Part shown: piece by piece, positions 10,641 to 21,765 of the stretch
Position numbering within the stretch: position 1 is the first letter of the stretch
Layout: the number at the start of each line of letters is the position of its first letter
Assembly: GCA_035772735.1 (NCBI GenBank)
Contig: JASDFA010000011.1
Location: 2,232,001 to 2,296,000 of the forward strand
Origin: Datura wrightii
Lineage: Eukaryota > Streptophyta > Magnoliopsida > Solanales > Solanaceae
Direction: 5' to 3'
Length of the DNA stretch: 64,000 nucleotides
The notes under the pieces: generated by a model
Databases searched by the model: none
Seen by the model: the letters and a program-made list of their open reading frames with translations, nothing else
Told to the model about the DNA's origin: nothing
Translations under genes and position numbers: made by a program

Positions 10641-11079
10641 TTTGGTGGATTTTATGGGCGGTTTGAAATGTGGCGGGGCATAAATCGTAGCCGCTAAATA
10701 TTTGGGGATTTACTTGGTGATCGACGGATAATAATGTCGATCCATGTGAACGGTGGAAACTGAATATGAGCCGTTGATTGGAAGCGGACCGATCCGTGTG
10801 AGAGAAGATCTAGGGATGTTAATAGATCTTCTCCTAAATAGCATTTATTTTTTCTTCTTCGCATTAATATTGTAAACTTTCATGAAAAAAAGAAAATATG
10901 AGCAGTTAAAACTTTCCTATTTCGTTACTAATATTATTTTTTTAATAATAAATTGTCTATTATTATTATTGACAAATAAAAAATTATTAATTAAAGACCA
11001 TCTAAAACTACAATCACCTTTTGGGGAGAATATTGTAAGTGACCAGACATTAAGCAACCTGAGAACCAACCAAATTAAC

Positions 11080-11705
11080 TAATTACATAGTTTATGGATG
11101 AAGAACAAACATTTTTGTCCTCTCCTTGTGCCATGCTTAACCTCTTCTTGTATCTGTGCTATTATAAAATTTGTATTTACGGTAATTTGTCTGAAAAACT
11201 TTATATTGATAAAACATGCATGGCTCCCCATATTGCAATCACGATCTCCTTCTTTATTTGCCTCCACTGACTCGAATAGTTTGCTCGACTTCCAATTGTT
11301 CAATTTGAGCACTTGTTCATCTGGAAACTGCATTCCTAACTGCAGATATCCAAGAGCACCCAACAAACAGATGTGTGGGACTTTCCACAACCTTCAATGC
11401 TTAAACAACATTAATTATCCTCCACTGAAATATGCAGCCTTTGGAGCCTATCTATGATCAATAATTTGCACCTTCTTCAGTCTGGTCAAGTTTTCCAGCA
11501 AAGCATTATAACTACTTGTAACTGGATATGCACCATTAACAATATGAATGTACCTGTTATTTTGATACCGGTGAATCATTTCCTGTTTGAGTGACTTCAA
11601 TATCTTCAAATACCAACTGCTATTTATTGCTGGAGTATGCTCCCATATACTCACATCATACTTTATATATACTCCATGCACTTTGACTCATAAGCTATCC
11701 CGCTT
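11080..11705 (-). mobile_element. LINE remnant, 3' part
   Basis: The minus strand encodes pieces such as WEHTPAINSSWYLKILKSL and NRYIHIVNGAYPVTSSYNAL, which resemble the C-terminal region after the reverse transcriptase in plant L1-type LINEs. Farther on, in other frames, it becomes too decayed to read. It belongs with the reverse-transcriptase piece at 13248-14010. The two are separated by the element at 11706-13247. Confidence 0.65.
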
Positions 11706-13247
11706 ATGGAGTAAATTTCACGGATTATCATTTAACTTTATGTTTATTACTCAAAAGTTATTTTTCTTTAATTTGTTACATAAAAATCATTTAATTTTAT
11801 CTCATCTTTCAAAAAAGTAATTTTGACCAAATTTAATTAAAATTCTACCTAAAATGAGCCCTTATGTTTGAATGTAGGTTCATAATGGTCCCTTAAATAT
11901 ACTTTTGAGCAATTTTGAAACTTTAAATTTGTCAGATCTGAGCACATCTGATCTCCATCTAATACTTAAGTTAATTTTATAGAACTATGAAAAACATATT
12001 TAATATGGACTCACATTTAGATGTGTTTTCTTGCACTTTTAACCTTTTTAGTTTATTGCAGGATTTGGTGTAAATTTTAGGTGTAATTTACGCTACTTTC
12101 AGAATAATTTTATAGACATCTCCCAAAGTTTCGCTTAATAACGTTGACCTTCCATATGACATATGATACCACACTTACTTTGACTATTTTTATCTTTGTA
12201 ACAATTCCTTTAACGTATTTATCACTGATGCAAAATTATATATTCAAATTTATTTTTTTATACTAATACTATATTGTTAAATTAATTTTATAAACATGTT
12301 TATTAGTTTTCGCTCTTTTGTTTATTCTAATCATTATTACTGCTCAATAAAAATGAAGAGTATGTGTTTCCTCTCTTTATTGTCGTTGGGCACAAATTTA
12401 AAGGTATCGATTATATAAATCCTAGTAAAAATGAGGTTTAGTTAGAATCAATTTATTTATGAGATAATTGAAATATCAAAAGTGAAATACTGTGTATACA
12501 TTTTTTAAAATTTTTAGGATGCTATCATTTTTAATTTTTAACAAATTTTTCAGTTTTGTCCCCGTCCCCTCCAAAAAATCTCTCATCCAAAACTATTTAG
12601 ATTTTTTAATTTAATAATAAATAACTTTATTTATTTTAAAAATTTTTATAACTTTTATTTACTAAAAATAATATAGTTTAGGTCGCATATTCAATGTGTT
12701 GATACTAACGTTTACATAAACTATTATATAAATAATTTAAAAATTATATTTATTTACTTAATAAATGTATAGATAGTATGAACAAAATAAAATTATATTA
12801 AAAAGAAAAGGAAAAAGTCTAAAAATTAAATAAACAAGATAGTATATTGGTAAAAGGTAAGTAAGTGAAAATGTAAATATTTTACATTAATGATAAATAG
12901 ATTTAAAGATTTTATTATTTGTTTGCTTATTTTTACTTTTTGTTCGATTTTCGTTAAATTTATTAGGTAGAGTTTGATAAATATATGAAATAAAAAAGGA
13001 GTAAAATAGTGGACCAAAAATGCTCAAAAAATATATTTAAGAGACCATTTTATACCTACCCTTAAACATAAGAGATATTTTTCTTATTATCTCTCACATT
13101 TTGGGTAAAACTTTAACTAAATTTTGGGAAAGTTACTTTTGTGAAATATGAGAAAAAGTTAAATAATTTTTGTATAACAAAACAAAGAATAATAACTTTT
13201 AAATAATGAACACAAAGTTGGATGACTACCCATAAAATTTGCTCCAT
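11706..13247. mobile_element. Mutator-like or similar element with long inverted ends, inserted in a LINE
   Basis: The left end (from ATGGAGTAAATTT at 11706) and the right end (reverse complement ATGGAGCAAATTT at 13247) stay similar for over 200 bp, including TTTAACTTTATGT versus TCCAACTTTGTGT and a CTTATGTTTGAATGTAGG versus CTTATGTTTAAGGGTAGG block. The interior of about 1.1 kb is AT-rich and non-coding. No transposase is seen. Long inverted ends without coding capacity suggest a non-autonomous DNA element. I could not find an exact target duplication. Confidence 0.75.
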
Positions 13248-14010
13248 GTTTACGTATCAATTGTCTTACCAATTTCTCTATTGAAGCTTCATTCCATTTT
13301 CTGCAGCCTTTGATGTTTAGCCACCAAACTTCTTTGGGATACACACCTTTTCCCAAGCCACTAAGTTCTATTTTCGCTACTCATAGTACTGCATGATGAT
13401 TTGCGGCTTTCCTGCATAGAACAGATGCTTGGAATAGGTATTACTTGTTCCAACAGTTATCTTTCCTACTAGTTGGCAACACTCCATTTTCCCTATTTCT
13501 TGGATGTCAAGGTAGTCCAAGGTATCTAATAGGTAGAGTATTTATTGAGAAATTAGTGAGAGGCAGAATTTTAGCCTGAGTGACCTCATCTACATTAGCC
13601 AAAAATATGTTAGATTTGTCCACATTAGCTACTAATGGAGTGACACCACTGAAGTAGTGCAGTGCTTCATAAGTAAATTTTGTAGACGATATGCAAATCA
13701 TCACCAATTGAATAAAGAAGGTAGAATAATCATAATTTGATCAATGTTTCTTCAATAAAGTCTCGATTCACGATATCATAGACCTTCGTGAGGTTAATTT
13801 TCATCAAGCATCTGGAAAAAAAAAATTCTATTATAATGTCTCATCAATTCATGAAAATAAGAACATTATGAACTAAGAATCTACCTTCGACAAAAGGCAG
13901 CTTGATTTTCTGCTATCAAATGAACCAATACCTTTTCTAGTCTCACACATAACAACTTGGAGATGTATTTATAGATGATATTATAACATCTTGTCATATT
14001 ACAAGCATAT
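13248..14010 (-). mobile_element. LINE remnant, reverse transcriptase part
   Basis: Read on the minus strand from about 14010 down, with frame breaks, the translation gives NIIYKYISKLLCVRL, ENQAAFCRR, INLTKVYDIVNRDFIEETL and then LPIRYLGLP and LNIKGCRKWNEASIEKL. These correspond in order to conserved blocks of non-LTR reverse transcriptases. The catalytic block is not recognisable. This is a dead fragment, continued past the inserted element at 11080-11705. Confidence 0.75.
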
Positions 14011-15039
14011 CAAATAGCTAAATTCTAGTAACATGTTTTGTGTTTCAATTACTAATTTCTTCATTAAAAAGATGATATTGTTACAGTAAGAATATAGATT
14101 TTATTTGATTTAAATTCACAAAATAATTTAAATTTTATTAAATTCAAGATATGTTAGTTCAAATAAATAAATAAGCTAATATCATGAAGGAAAAATTACA
14201 TATGGACACACAATATTATCAAATTAATTACCTATAAAACCATCAATTTTATGTTTATCAAAACTATCATATTTTCATTACCAAAATAATATAAAATAGG
14301 GTAAATGCACTTGTTATATAAATTTATTGTTTATAGAATCTGTTAATTAATATCTAAATTTATGGGATCTTTAATTACTACTTTATCTTCGTTCATTCAT
14401 AATCTTTTACACAATAACAAACTCCTATTTCCATAAACGCATTTCATAGAGACTCTTCAATATATACAAAAAATATATTAAAATACAAAAACTTCTACAT
14501 ATATTGTTACGTAAAATTTATTTACCTATCATCATTACATATAAAAAAATAATAATGTTACAAATACACGCTTAATATATGCTCAAAAACTGAGATAAAA
14601 AACTTCTATCAATAGCAATAACATAAAAATACAACAAAAAATCAAAACCTATCAAGAATATATAAAATAAAATAAAAAGATAGATGAGACATTGTAACTA
14701 TAAAATTAAAGCTATTAATATTATACGTGAAATATAATTATCTTCATTATATAAAGAAAAATACAACATAACTGCTAGATTGATGTGTATACATGTATAT
14801 GGAAGGTCTTTTTTTTTTAATAGAAAAATACAAAAATGGATGACTTAGTATATGGTACCAAGCTTGATCAGCCATATACATGGATAGTGGCAAATGCCAG
14901 TATTAGTAAGAAACCTCCAACCTACTAGAATTTGCAGATCTTTCATGCATTTTCCTAAGCTGATTTCTGCAATTATCAATTGGAAAAAAGAAGGCAAGAG
15001 CAAAAGTAGTCCACATTCTACACTTTGTCAAAATTAATT
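14011..15039. other. AT-rich intergenic DNA, nothing recognised
   Basis: This stretch has long A/T-rich runs and no repeat or coding signal that I can name. Confidence 0.5.
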
Positions 15040-15330
15040 TGATGCTCCATTTATCTGTTGTCCGGGTTTCAACAATTGCGGGTTCAGAATTTTCACTAAG
15101 GGGATTCGAAAAATAAAAATATAGTGTATGAGATTTGAACATAGAACCTCAAGTTAAATTTTAAACCCCACTAAACCACTAAGTTAACCTCTACTCTTAT
15201 GTTCAGGGGATTCAAAATCTATTTATGTATATAAAAATTTTGAAAAATTACCTTAAATATACAATGTAAAATTTTTTCCAAAGAGGTTCGGGTGAACACC
15301 CTCTCAACCCCCTAAATCCGCCCATGAGTT
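15040..15330. repeat. Dispersed repeat, family also at 52.7 and 58.4 kb
   Basis: The words AAAATAAAAATATAG, AACCCCACTAAACCACTAAG and GGTGAACACC...AAATCCGCCC recur in related form at 58350-58515. I recognise the style as a common Solanaceae interspersed repeat but cannot name the family with certainty. Confidence 0.5.
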
Positions 15331-15419
15331 TCAATACACAGAGCTCTTACTGAGATTTATATATATGGAGTAGATGTCGTTGAATTATTTGAATCACCTC
15401 ATATATGTCATCTAAATTG

Positions 15420-15570
15420 TTAGAAGTGACCTCACACCTAAGGATATGACCTAGTGGTCAATAAACTGAGTCGAGAACAATGAATTTTTCAGGTTCAAAT
15501 CTTCATAGAGGCAAAAATGCTACTACGTGATTTCTTATCATCTGTTCAAACTTTGGTACAGTGACAGAAA
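15420..15570 (+). mobile_element. SINE (tRNA-derived)
   Basis: A Pol III A-box-like stretch (GACCTAGTGGTCAA at 15448) and a B-box-like stretch (AGGTTCAAATCTT at about 15491) are spaced about 40 bp apart, as in tRNA-derived SINEs of Solanaceae. Both boxes depart from consensus. The ends are approximate. Confidence 0.6.
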
Positions 15571-15899
15571 AACAAGGGTTACAAAAAAAAAATTGTTACA
15601 CAAGTGACCCTATTAAGTAGATCCCGTTTTCTCATTGAACAAAAGTTACGGGAGTAGGTCATGAGCGTCCTCATTGAGGTGAAAGTACTCTGTTCAGTGA
15701 GACACAAACACAAACAAATGATATTTGCTGTTTTATCTAAATGCCCTGCTGAATTGTGTAAGCTAATTCATATTAAAAGTTTGAATATTTAGAGATGAAA
15801 CGTTTCTTAATTATCTATTTCAGGTATGTATGATAATGTGCATTTAGACGAGGAATAAGATAGTAAGAGAGTAAAACTAATAAAATTGAAAAGGAAATT

Positions 15900-16440
15900 A
15901 GACATGTTAGACTACCTATTGACCTTCCACCCTAATCATCGACCTCCATATCTTCCAATCTAGGGTCATATACTCGGTAAACTGCACCTCTCCCAAGGGT
16001 TCTTCGGCCTACCTCTACCTCTGCTTATACCCAATATACTCAATTTCTCACACCTTCTCACTGGGGCACATGTACATCTTCTCCTCATATGTCCGAACCA
16101 TCTCAGTCTTGCCTCCCTCATCCTGTCCACCACGGACCACTCCCATCTTGTCCAGATAGTTTCGTTCCTGATCATTCCATCTCTTCCATATGCCCACACA
16201 TCCCAACATCCTAATTTTCGCTACTTCCATCTTCTGAATGTGCGAGTTCTTTGAACGGTCAACACTCCACCCCATATAACATATATAGTTGGTCTAACTA
16301 CTATTTTATGAAACTTACCTTTAAGACTTGGTGGCATATTTTACCACACAAACACGGAATGCGAGCTTCTATTTCATCCACTTCACTCCAATATAATATC
16401 CAACATCATCATCGATCTTCTAATTTTCTTTGATTATTGA
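15900..16440 (-). mobile_element. RTE-type LINE remnant, C-terminal end
   Basis: The minus strand encodes, across two frames, SHIQKMEVAKIRMLG, MREARLRWFGHMRRR and APVRRCEKL...RGRGRPK. These are the signature blocks of the C-terminal end of plant RTE-clade LINE proteins. At least one frameshift separates them. The element is 5'-truncated, as is usual for LINEs. Confidence 0.8.
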
Positions 16441-16969
16441 GCTTAAATACTTAAACTTTCTTTAGTTCGGTCTTTTAGGAAAAATTTTAATGTTTTTTTA
16501 GTAGTGAACATTTGTTAAAATACAACTGTATTTCTCGTACAATTTTAAGTTGGTGCATATATATATATGTGATTAAGGGAGGCAAAGTGTGATGTCAATA
16601 AACTAGTGTCAGAAATTTTCTTAAAAGAATGTATAAACTGAACAATCTTTCTTAATGGAAAAAATAAAATAAAAAACAAATAAATTGTTGCATTGGGGTT
16701 CGTGAAGCTATTTCAAATTTCCCTCCTCTGAATTAAACGGTAAATACAGAGGTTATGGATTCAAGAATCAAGAACCGGCTTTTCTATATCAACATTCTCT
16801 TCTCATTGTCCATTTTCAAGTTTCTTGAATTCTCCATAGTCCACGAAAACTGGTTACAAGCTAGTCTTTTTCCCCCATTGATAAACTCAATTTTGATATT
16901 TTTCTTCCACTTTGAATCGTTTGTTGAAGAAAATAAAATTTGTTCTGCAACAGGTCCAAAGTTGATGCA

Positions 16970-19412
16970 ATGGGAAGACTCTTTTTGGTTGAATACAATC
17001 AAATCCGTTCTTTTGAATGCATCCATTGCCGTATGTGCAGAATTCGAGTTGCATTCGTCCAGAATTACATTGGTATTGTATGGATTCTCACTCTGTTCTC
17101 TACATCAACTTTTGCATCTATAATAATATTATTTCATGTTGAATGTCCTGTGACCCTAGAATTCTGAGTTTTTCTTGCAATTTATTATAGTATCAATTTG
17201 TTTGTGAACACACCAAATGGTTCTGAGGACTGCAACATATTCTTTTCTGTATTGTACATAAAAACTTTTTGTATATTTTGATGAAATTGCTACTGATGTA
17301 AGATTCTTAATTTCGACAGCTATTTGTACCATGAATTGTGATTAATTAAGCACTCTGTTATATTTCTTGGCTAAGCACAGAACAACTTATTATGCTCATT
17401 CTCTTGTCTTGTACACTTTGCAGGTGCTAAACTTAGTGCCAGAAGGGATCTTTAATAACATGTAAGTCTCATGATTTCATGCAATTTTGAAAATTGGGTA
17501 TTACATATGATTTCAGCAACGTGAGATTCATAATTTGCCTAAACTTTTTTCTGCGGTCTGAGGCATATATGTGAATATATGCAGGTTTAATGTCGAAGTA
17601 CCAGAGGACGAGACATATCATCGAGTAGTAAATGGCATGACCCTAGCTGATACTTACTGTGTCCAATGTAGAATGCTGCTCGGGTTTAAACTGGTAATGT
17701 ATTAATAAAAGAACAATTGATTCTCAAGAACAAGAGGATCTGCAGTTCCTTCTTCTTCTTCTTCTTCTTTTTTTTTTTCTTTTTTGCTTATACAGAATTT
17801 ATCCTTTCTCCAGGTTGCAGTCTCCCAACCGTGTAAGCATAGTGAAGGACAATTCTTCATGAAATTGTAAGATTCTGACAAATTTGCAAAATGAGACTAG
17901 GCATATGCAATATGGTTTATAAGGTGTTACTAATACAAATGAGTATTTTGTGGCAGGGACAAGCTTAGTTACTGGAATGATGAACTCTTGCTTGATGTTT
18001 ACGAGGAACAAGCTGGAGGCGCTAATGAGCAAAATGCTGATCAAGATGGAGGAGCTAATGAGCAAAATGCTGATCAAGATGGAGATGCTAATGAACAGGT
18101 TCCTAATGAACAAGATTTAGGTGCTAATGAGCAAAATGCTGATCAAGATGGAGGCGCTAATGAACAAGATGGAGGAGCTAATGAGCAAAATGCTGATCAA
18201 GATGGAGATGCTAATGAACAGGTTGCTAATGAACAAGATTTAGGTGCTAATGAGCAAAATGCTGATCAAGATGGAGGCGCTAATGAACAAGATGGAGGAG
18301 CTAATGAGCAAAATGCTGATCAAGATGGAGATGCTAATGAACAGGTTCCTAATGAACAAGATTTAGGTGCTAATGAGCAAAATGCTGATCAAGATGGAGG
18401 CGCTAATGAACAAGATGGAGGAGCTAATGAGCAAAATGCTGATCAAGATGGAGATGCTAATGAACAGGTTCCTAATGAACAAGATTTAGGTGCTAATAAG
18501 CAAAATGCTGATCAAGATGGAGGCGCTAATGAACAAGATGGAGGAGCTAATGAGCAAAATGCTGATCAAGATGGAGATGCTAATGAACAGGTTCCTAATG
18601 AACAAGATTTAGGTGCTAATGAGCAAAATGCTGATCAAGATGGAGGCGCTAATGAACAAGATGGAGGAGCTAATGAGCAAAATGCTGATCAAGATGGAGA
18701 TGCTAATGAACAGGTTGCTAATGAACAAGATTTAGGTGCTAATGAGCAAAATGCTGATCAAGATGGAGGCGCTAATGAACAAGATGGAGGAGCTAATGAG
18801 CAAAATGCTGATCAAGATGGAGATGCTAATGAACAGGTTCCTAATGAACAAGATTTAGGTGCTAATGAGCAAAATGCTGATCAAGATGGAGGCGCTAATG
18901 AACAAGATGGAGGAGCTAATGAGCAAAATGCTGATCAAGATGGAGTCGCTAATGAGCAAAATGCTGATCAAGATGGAGTCACTAATGAGCAAAATGCTGA
19001 TCAAGATGGAGGCGCTAATGAGCAAAATGCTGACCACGATGGAGGAGCTAATGAGCAAAATGCTGATCAAGATGGAGGAGCTAATGAGCAAAATGCTGAT
19101 CACGATGGAGGAGCTAATGAGCAAAATGCTGATCACGATGGAGGAGCTAATGAGCAAAATGCTGATCAAGATGGAGTCGCTAATGAGCAAAATGCTGATC
19201 AAGATGGAAGCGCTAATGAACAAGATGGAGTCGCTAATGAGCAAAATGCTGATCAAGAAGGAGATGCTAATGAACAGGTTCCTAATGAACAAGATTTTGG
19301 CACTAATGAGCAAAATGCAGATCAAGATGCAGTCGCTAATGAACGGGTTCCTAATGAAGATGTAGATATGGCTGACGGAATGGACAATATTGATCTAAAT
19401 CCAGACATTTGA
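16970..19412 (+). CDS. Yippee-like protein with long acidic repeat tail, copy 3
   Basis: Five exons join in frame to 587 residues: 16970-17077, 17424-17461, 17585-17693, 17814-17866, 17957-19412. Residues 1-115 form a Yippee domain: MGRLFLVEY start, zinc pairs Cys20/Cys23 and Cys74/Cys77 (CxxC-X50-CxxC), and LSYWNDE at the domain end. Two changes stand out: the usual Gly after the second pair is Arg78 and the Trp of LGWK is Phe83. Residues from about 118 are built of GANEQNADQDG-type units, nearly free of aromatic and basic residues, so strongly acidic and probably disordered. Seven higher-order units of 41 residues are followed by 11-residue units, then a unique end VPNEDVDMADGMDNIDLNPDI. 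The tail is in the last exon, so intron splicing fixes its frame. The conserved upstream word lies at 16760, 210 bp before the ATG. Expression and role are unknown; localisation to the nucleus would fit the family but is inference. Confidence 0.85.
18099..18955 (+). repeat. Seven tandem 123-bp higher-order units in exon 5 of copy 3
   Basis: Units start at 18099, 18222, 18345, 18468, 18591, 18714 and 18837, exactly 123 bp apart. Each encodes V-P/A-NEQDLG, then ANEQNADQDGG, ANEQDGG and ANEQNADQDGD plus ANEQ. Units 2 and 6 have Ala and the others Pro after the Val, and unit 4 has NKQ in place of NEQ. Near identity at the DNA level implies recent unequal exchange. Simpler 33-bp units flank the block on both sides (18016-18098 and 18956-19330). 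Confidence 0.95.
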
Positions 19413-19889
19413 ACCAACTATTGATGAAAATACAGACATCGATAGCCTTCTCATGCTGCAGAACCAGCCTATTACCATTTAAGAAGATGTATACTTCCAC
19501 TGAGTACAGTCATCACTAGAGTTCATACTTTACAAGTATTAAATTCATAATTGTGTGATATTCTGTTTTCCATTTTGGTTTTGAGATTACAGTATTACTT
19601 CAAGTTGGAATAAAGAAATTGTATATGCTGGCTTAGTTTGTTTTAAAATTCTTTCATCTGTCAAGAATTCAAGCATTTGAGTAGTAATGGACTGGTTAAA
19701 AGTTACTACTGGATATATCTTTCCTTAGATTTTACTTGACAGACACATAACGCAGCTTTTTGAGTTTACTGCCGGCTGCCTAAAGCTAATACAAACCCTG
19801 TTCTTGCTGGACTAAACTATCATTTTGTAGATCCAATTGCTTCTGTCTTGTTTAATAATCAAAAAATTATTAGTAAAAGACAACAATTG
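19413..19889. other. 3' flank of Yippee-like copy 3
   Basis: It carries the out-of-frame DENTDIDSLLMLQ stretch (about 19420-19470) and then the common array 3' flank (GGACTGGTTAAAAGTTACTAC at 19688). No separate gene is seen. Confidence 0.65.
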
Positions 19890-19963
19890 TGGCTTCGCCC
19901 GGACTCGAACCGGAGACCTTCAGTGTGTTAGACTGACGTGATAACCAACTACACCACGAAACC
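19890..19963 (-). tRNA. tRNA-Val(AAC): tRNA-Val (anticodon AAC)
   Basis: The same 74-nt sequence as the copies at 6972 and 8866. It lies about 480 bp beyond the stop of Yippee-like copy 3, on the opposite strand. A T4 run sits just past the 3' end. Confidence 0.95.
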
Positions 19964-20320
19964 CTAGTGTTAGAGGCTTTTCTACCGAAAAATTTCTTAA
20001 TTCCTCATAGGCTTGAGTTAACTTCGCCAATCAATAAATAGTCCAATACTGTTACATCTAATATGAGTTTGTCCCTTTCATCTCTAGCTTTCTCAAAATC
20101 TCATGTGAATTTACTTTGCTATACCTTCAAGGTGACAGCTTTAGGTTATCCATCTTAACAGTCATTGATCTAGCTGTTATTCGAATTCTCCTTATTTTTT
20201 TTTGTATTTCAAGGATCTTGATGCAGATTATTTTATCTAGTGGACATGACGGGGAGAGGCGTTCCCTTGTCCAGCATCAGGCTCGTCGGGTGATGTCCTG
20301 AATCTCCTAGCTACAATGTG
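19964..20320. other. Array spacer after tRNA-Val
   Basis: Positions 20255-20320 match 9155-9230, the spacer following the tRNA at 8866. It then runs into a Yippee-like tail remnant at exactly the point where the paralogous spacer continues differently. No gene is seen. Confidence 0.6.
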
Positions 20321-20560
20321 ATCAAGATGTAGGCGTTAATGAGCAAAATCCTAATCAAGATGTAGGCACTAATGAGCAAAATGATGAACTGAATGAAGGT
20401 GTAGATCAACTGGCTGATGGAATAGATAATATTGATGAAAAATCCAGACATTGATAGCCTACTCATGCTGATTAAAATGCAGAAAGAAAAAATACACTTT
20501 CTGAATGGTGTCAATGCAGACATTAATAGCATACTCTACAAAATGCTATTTCATAATGGT
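20321..20560 (+). pseudogene. Orphan remnant of a Yippee-like last exon
   Basis: The frame beginning GATCAAGATGTAGGCG encodes QDVGVNEQNPNQDVGTNEQND and then GVDQLADGIDNIDEKS before a stop. This is the acidic repeat tail and the DNID end of the array genes, with no Yippee exons upstream. Words TGATAGCCTACTCATGCTG and TTTCATAATGGTGTAATGTTC follow, as in the copy 2 and 3 flanks. It seems to be a unit that has lost exons 1-4. Confidence 0.75.
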
Positions 20561-20900
20561 GTAATGTTCTTTTTTCTCTGATTACAGTTCATTTTATTAC
20601 TTGAGGTTGGAAAAAAGCAATTGACGCTGAACTTTTTACATGTTTGAGTTCTGGTACTACCGTTCTCTATACGCTGCTTAGTTTATCAAGTTACTGTCAG
20701 AGATGTATTTCCTTAAGTTTGTTTTTCTTCAAAAATGTGTGAATGAATGACTAGTGTCGGGATAGATGATTTTCCAGTATGTGGTGAAGTTATATTTTAA
20801 CACATATGTTTGAAAAATTGTGCATCTTATGGCTTTTTTACTCTCATCATGGAGTTGATCTAAGAGCAGATAACACAATCCACTCTCTGTTCATTCCTGT

Positions 20901-20945
20901 TGCAACGCCCTGACTTGAACAGGAGACCTTCAGTTTGTTATTCTT
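20901..20945 (-). pseudogene. Degraded tRNA-Val fragment
   Basis: TGCAACGCCCTGACTTGAAC then AGGAGACCTTCAGTTTGTTA aligns to the first 45 nt of the plus-strand tRNA-Val sequence with several changes and then breaks off. The B box is altered and the 5' half of the tRNA is missing, so it cannot fold. Confidence 0.7.
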
Positions 20946-21494
20946 TAGTTCATTGAAATAAGTAGTTATACAAAAAAAGTAAAAATAAAAACGTATTGCA
21001 AGAACAAGTACATCTTAATATTCAAATGCAAAAAATTGTCTTATTGTTTGCTCTCTGGACAATTATGAACAAGAGCATTTCTACGGCTTGTAAAATGAAG
21101 TCCCTTCTGGCCCTTTTCTAGATAAGTGATTAAGATTTATTAGCTTGTTTACAGTCCTTTTAGCTTTATTATTGACTAAAATCATAATAAGTTCCCTTTT
21201 CACTCTCTATTAACTGATACTCGCTCCTTCTCCTTAATTTATGTGATATAGTTTGATTAGGCACCAAGTTCAAGAAATATGTAAAAATTCTAAAACTATT
21301 GTTATTTTTAAAATAGAATAGTACATTTTTGTGAAATAAGTGTCATTAATTATTTGTCAAATAAAAAAATGGAATCGGTTAAAAAGAAAAGTGTTGTCAA
21401 ATACTTCAAATTTGTTCAATGGGCTTTGTGTGAAGCTATTTCAAATTTCCCTCCTCTGATTTTACAGCAAATGCCGAGCTCTTCTCAACTTGGA
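20946..21494. other. Spacer and start of the copy 4 flank
   Basis: It includes a half MITE (ACTCGCTCCTTCTCCTTAAT at about 21228, a Stowaway-like end). The conserved array 5' flank begins near 21420 (GTGTGAAGCTATTTCAAATT). No gene is seen. Confidence 0.5.
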
Positions 21495-21765
21495 TTCAAG
21501 AATCAAGAACTGACTTTTCTATATCAACATTTCTCTTCTTTGTCCCATTAAATCCAGTATTCTGCATTTCTATTCTGCTTGAATTCTCACGGTCTACAAC
21601 CTCTGTTCCTGGTTCGAAGTTTTAAGTCTTTTTTCCATTGATAAACTCAACTTATTCAGCAGTTAATCATTCATATTTCTCTTCCACTTTGTTCTTTGTT
21701 GAAGTGAATTTGTTCTGTAAACATATCTATTAGGAGTTGCTTCTTGATTCAACAAAGTTAATACA

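Noticed and set aside
10211..10697. Plus-strand open frames over H4 copy A
   Set aside because: They are antisense to a perfect histone gene and carry no domain.
11706..13247. Target duplication for the inverted-repeat element in the LINE
   Set aside because: The flanking 8-10 bp on the two sides do not match well enough to claim one.
17799..19325. Long minus-strand open frames of type ILISILLIS as membrane proteins
   Set aside because: They are antisense shadows of the acidic repeat; no splice or promoter context supports them, and similar shadows occur opposite each Yippee-like tail.
18016..19330. CRISPR-like array
   Set aside because: The repeats are coding, contiguous and without unique spacers, in a plant gene.
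18859..19365. Met/Lys-rich frame MLMSKMLIKMEAL as a coiled-coil protein
   Set aside because: It is the +1 frame of the same repeat. The spliced Yippee-like frame explains the DNA fully.
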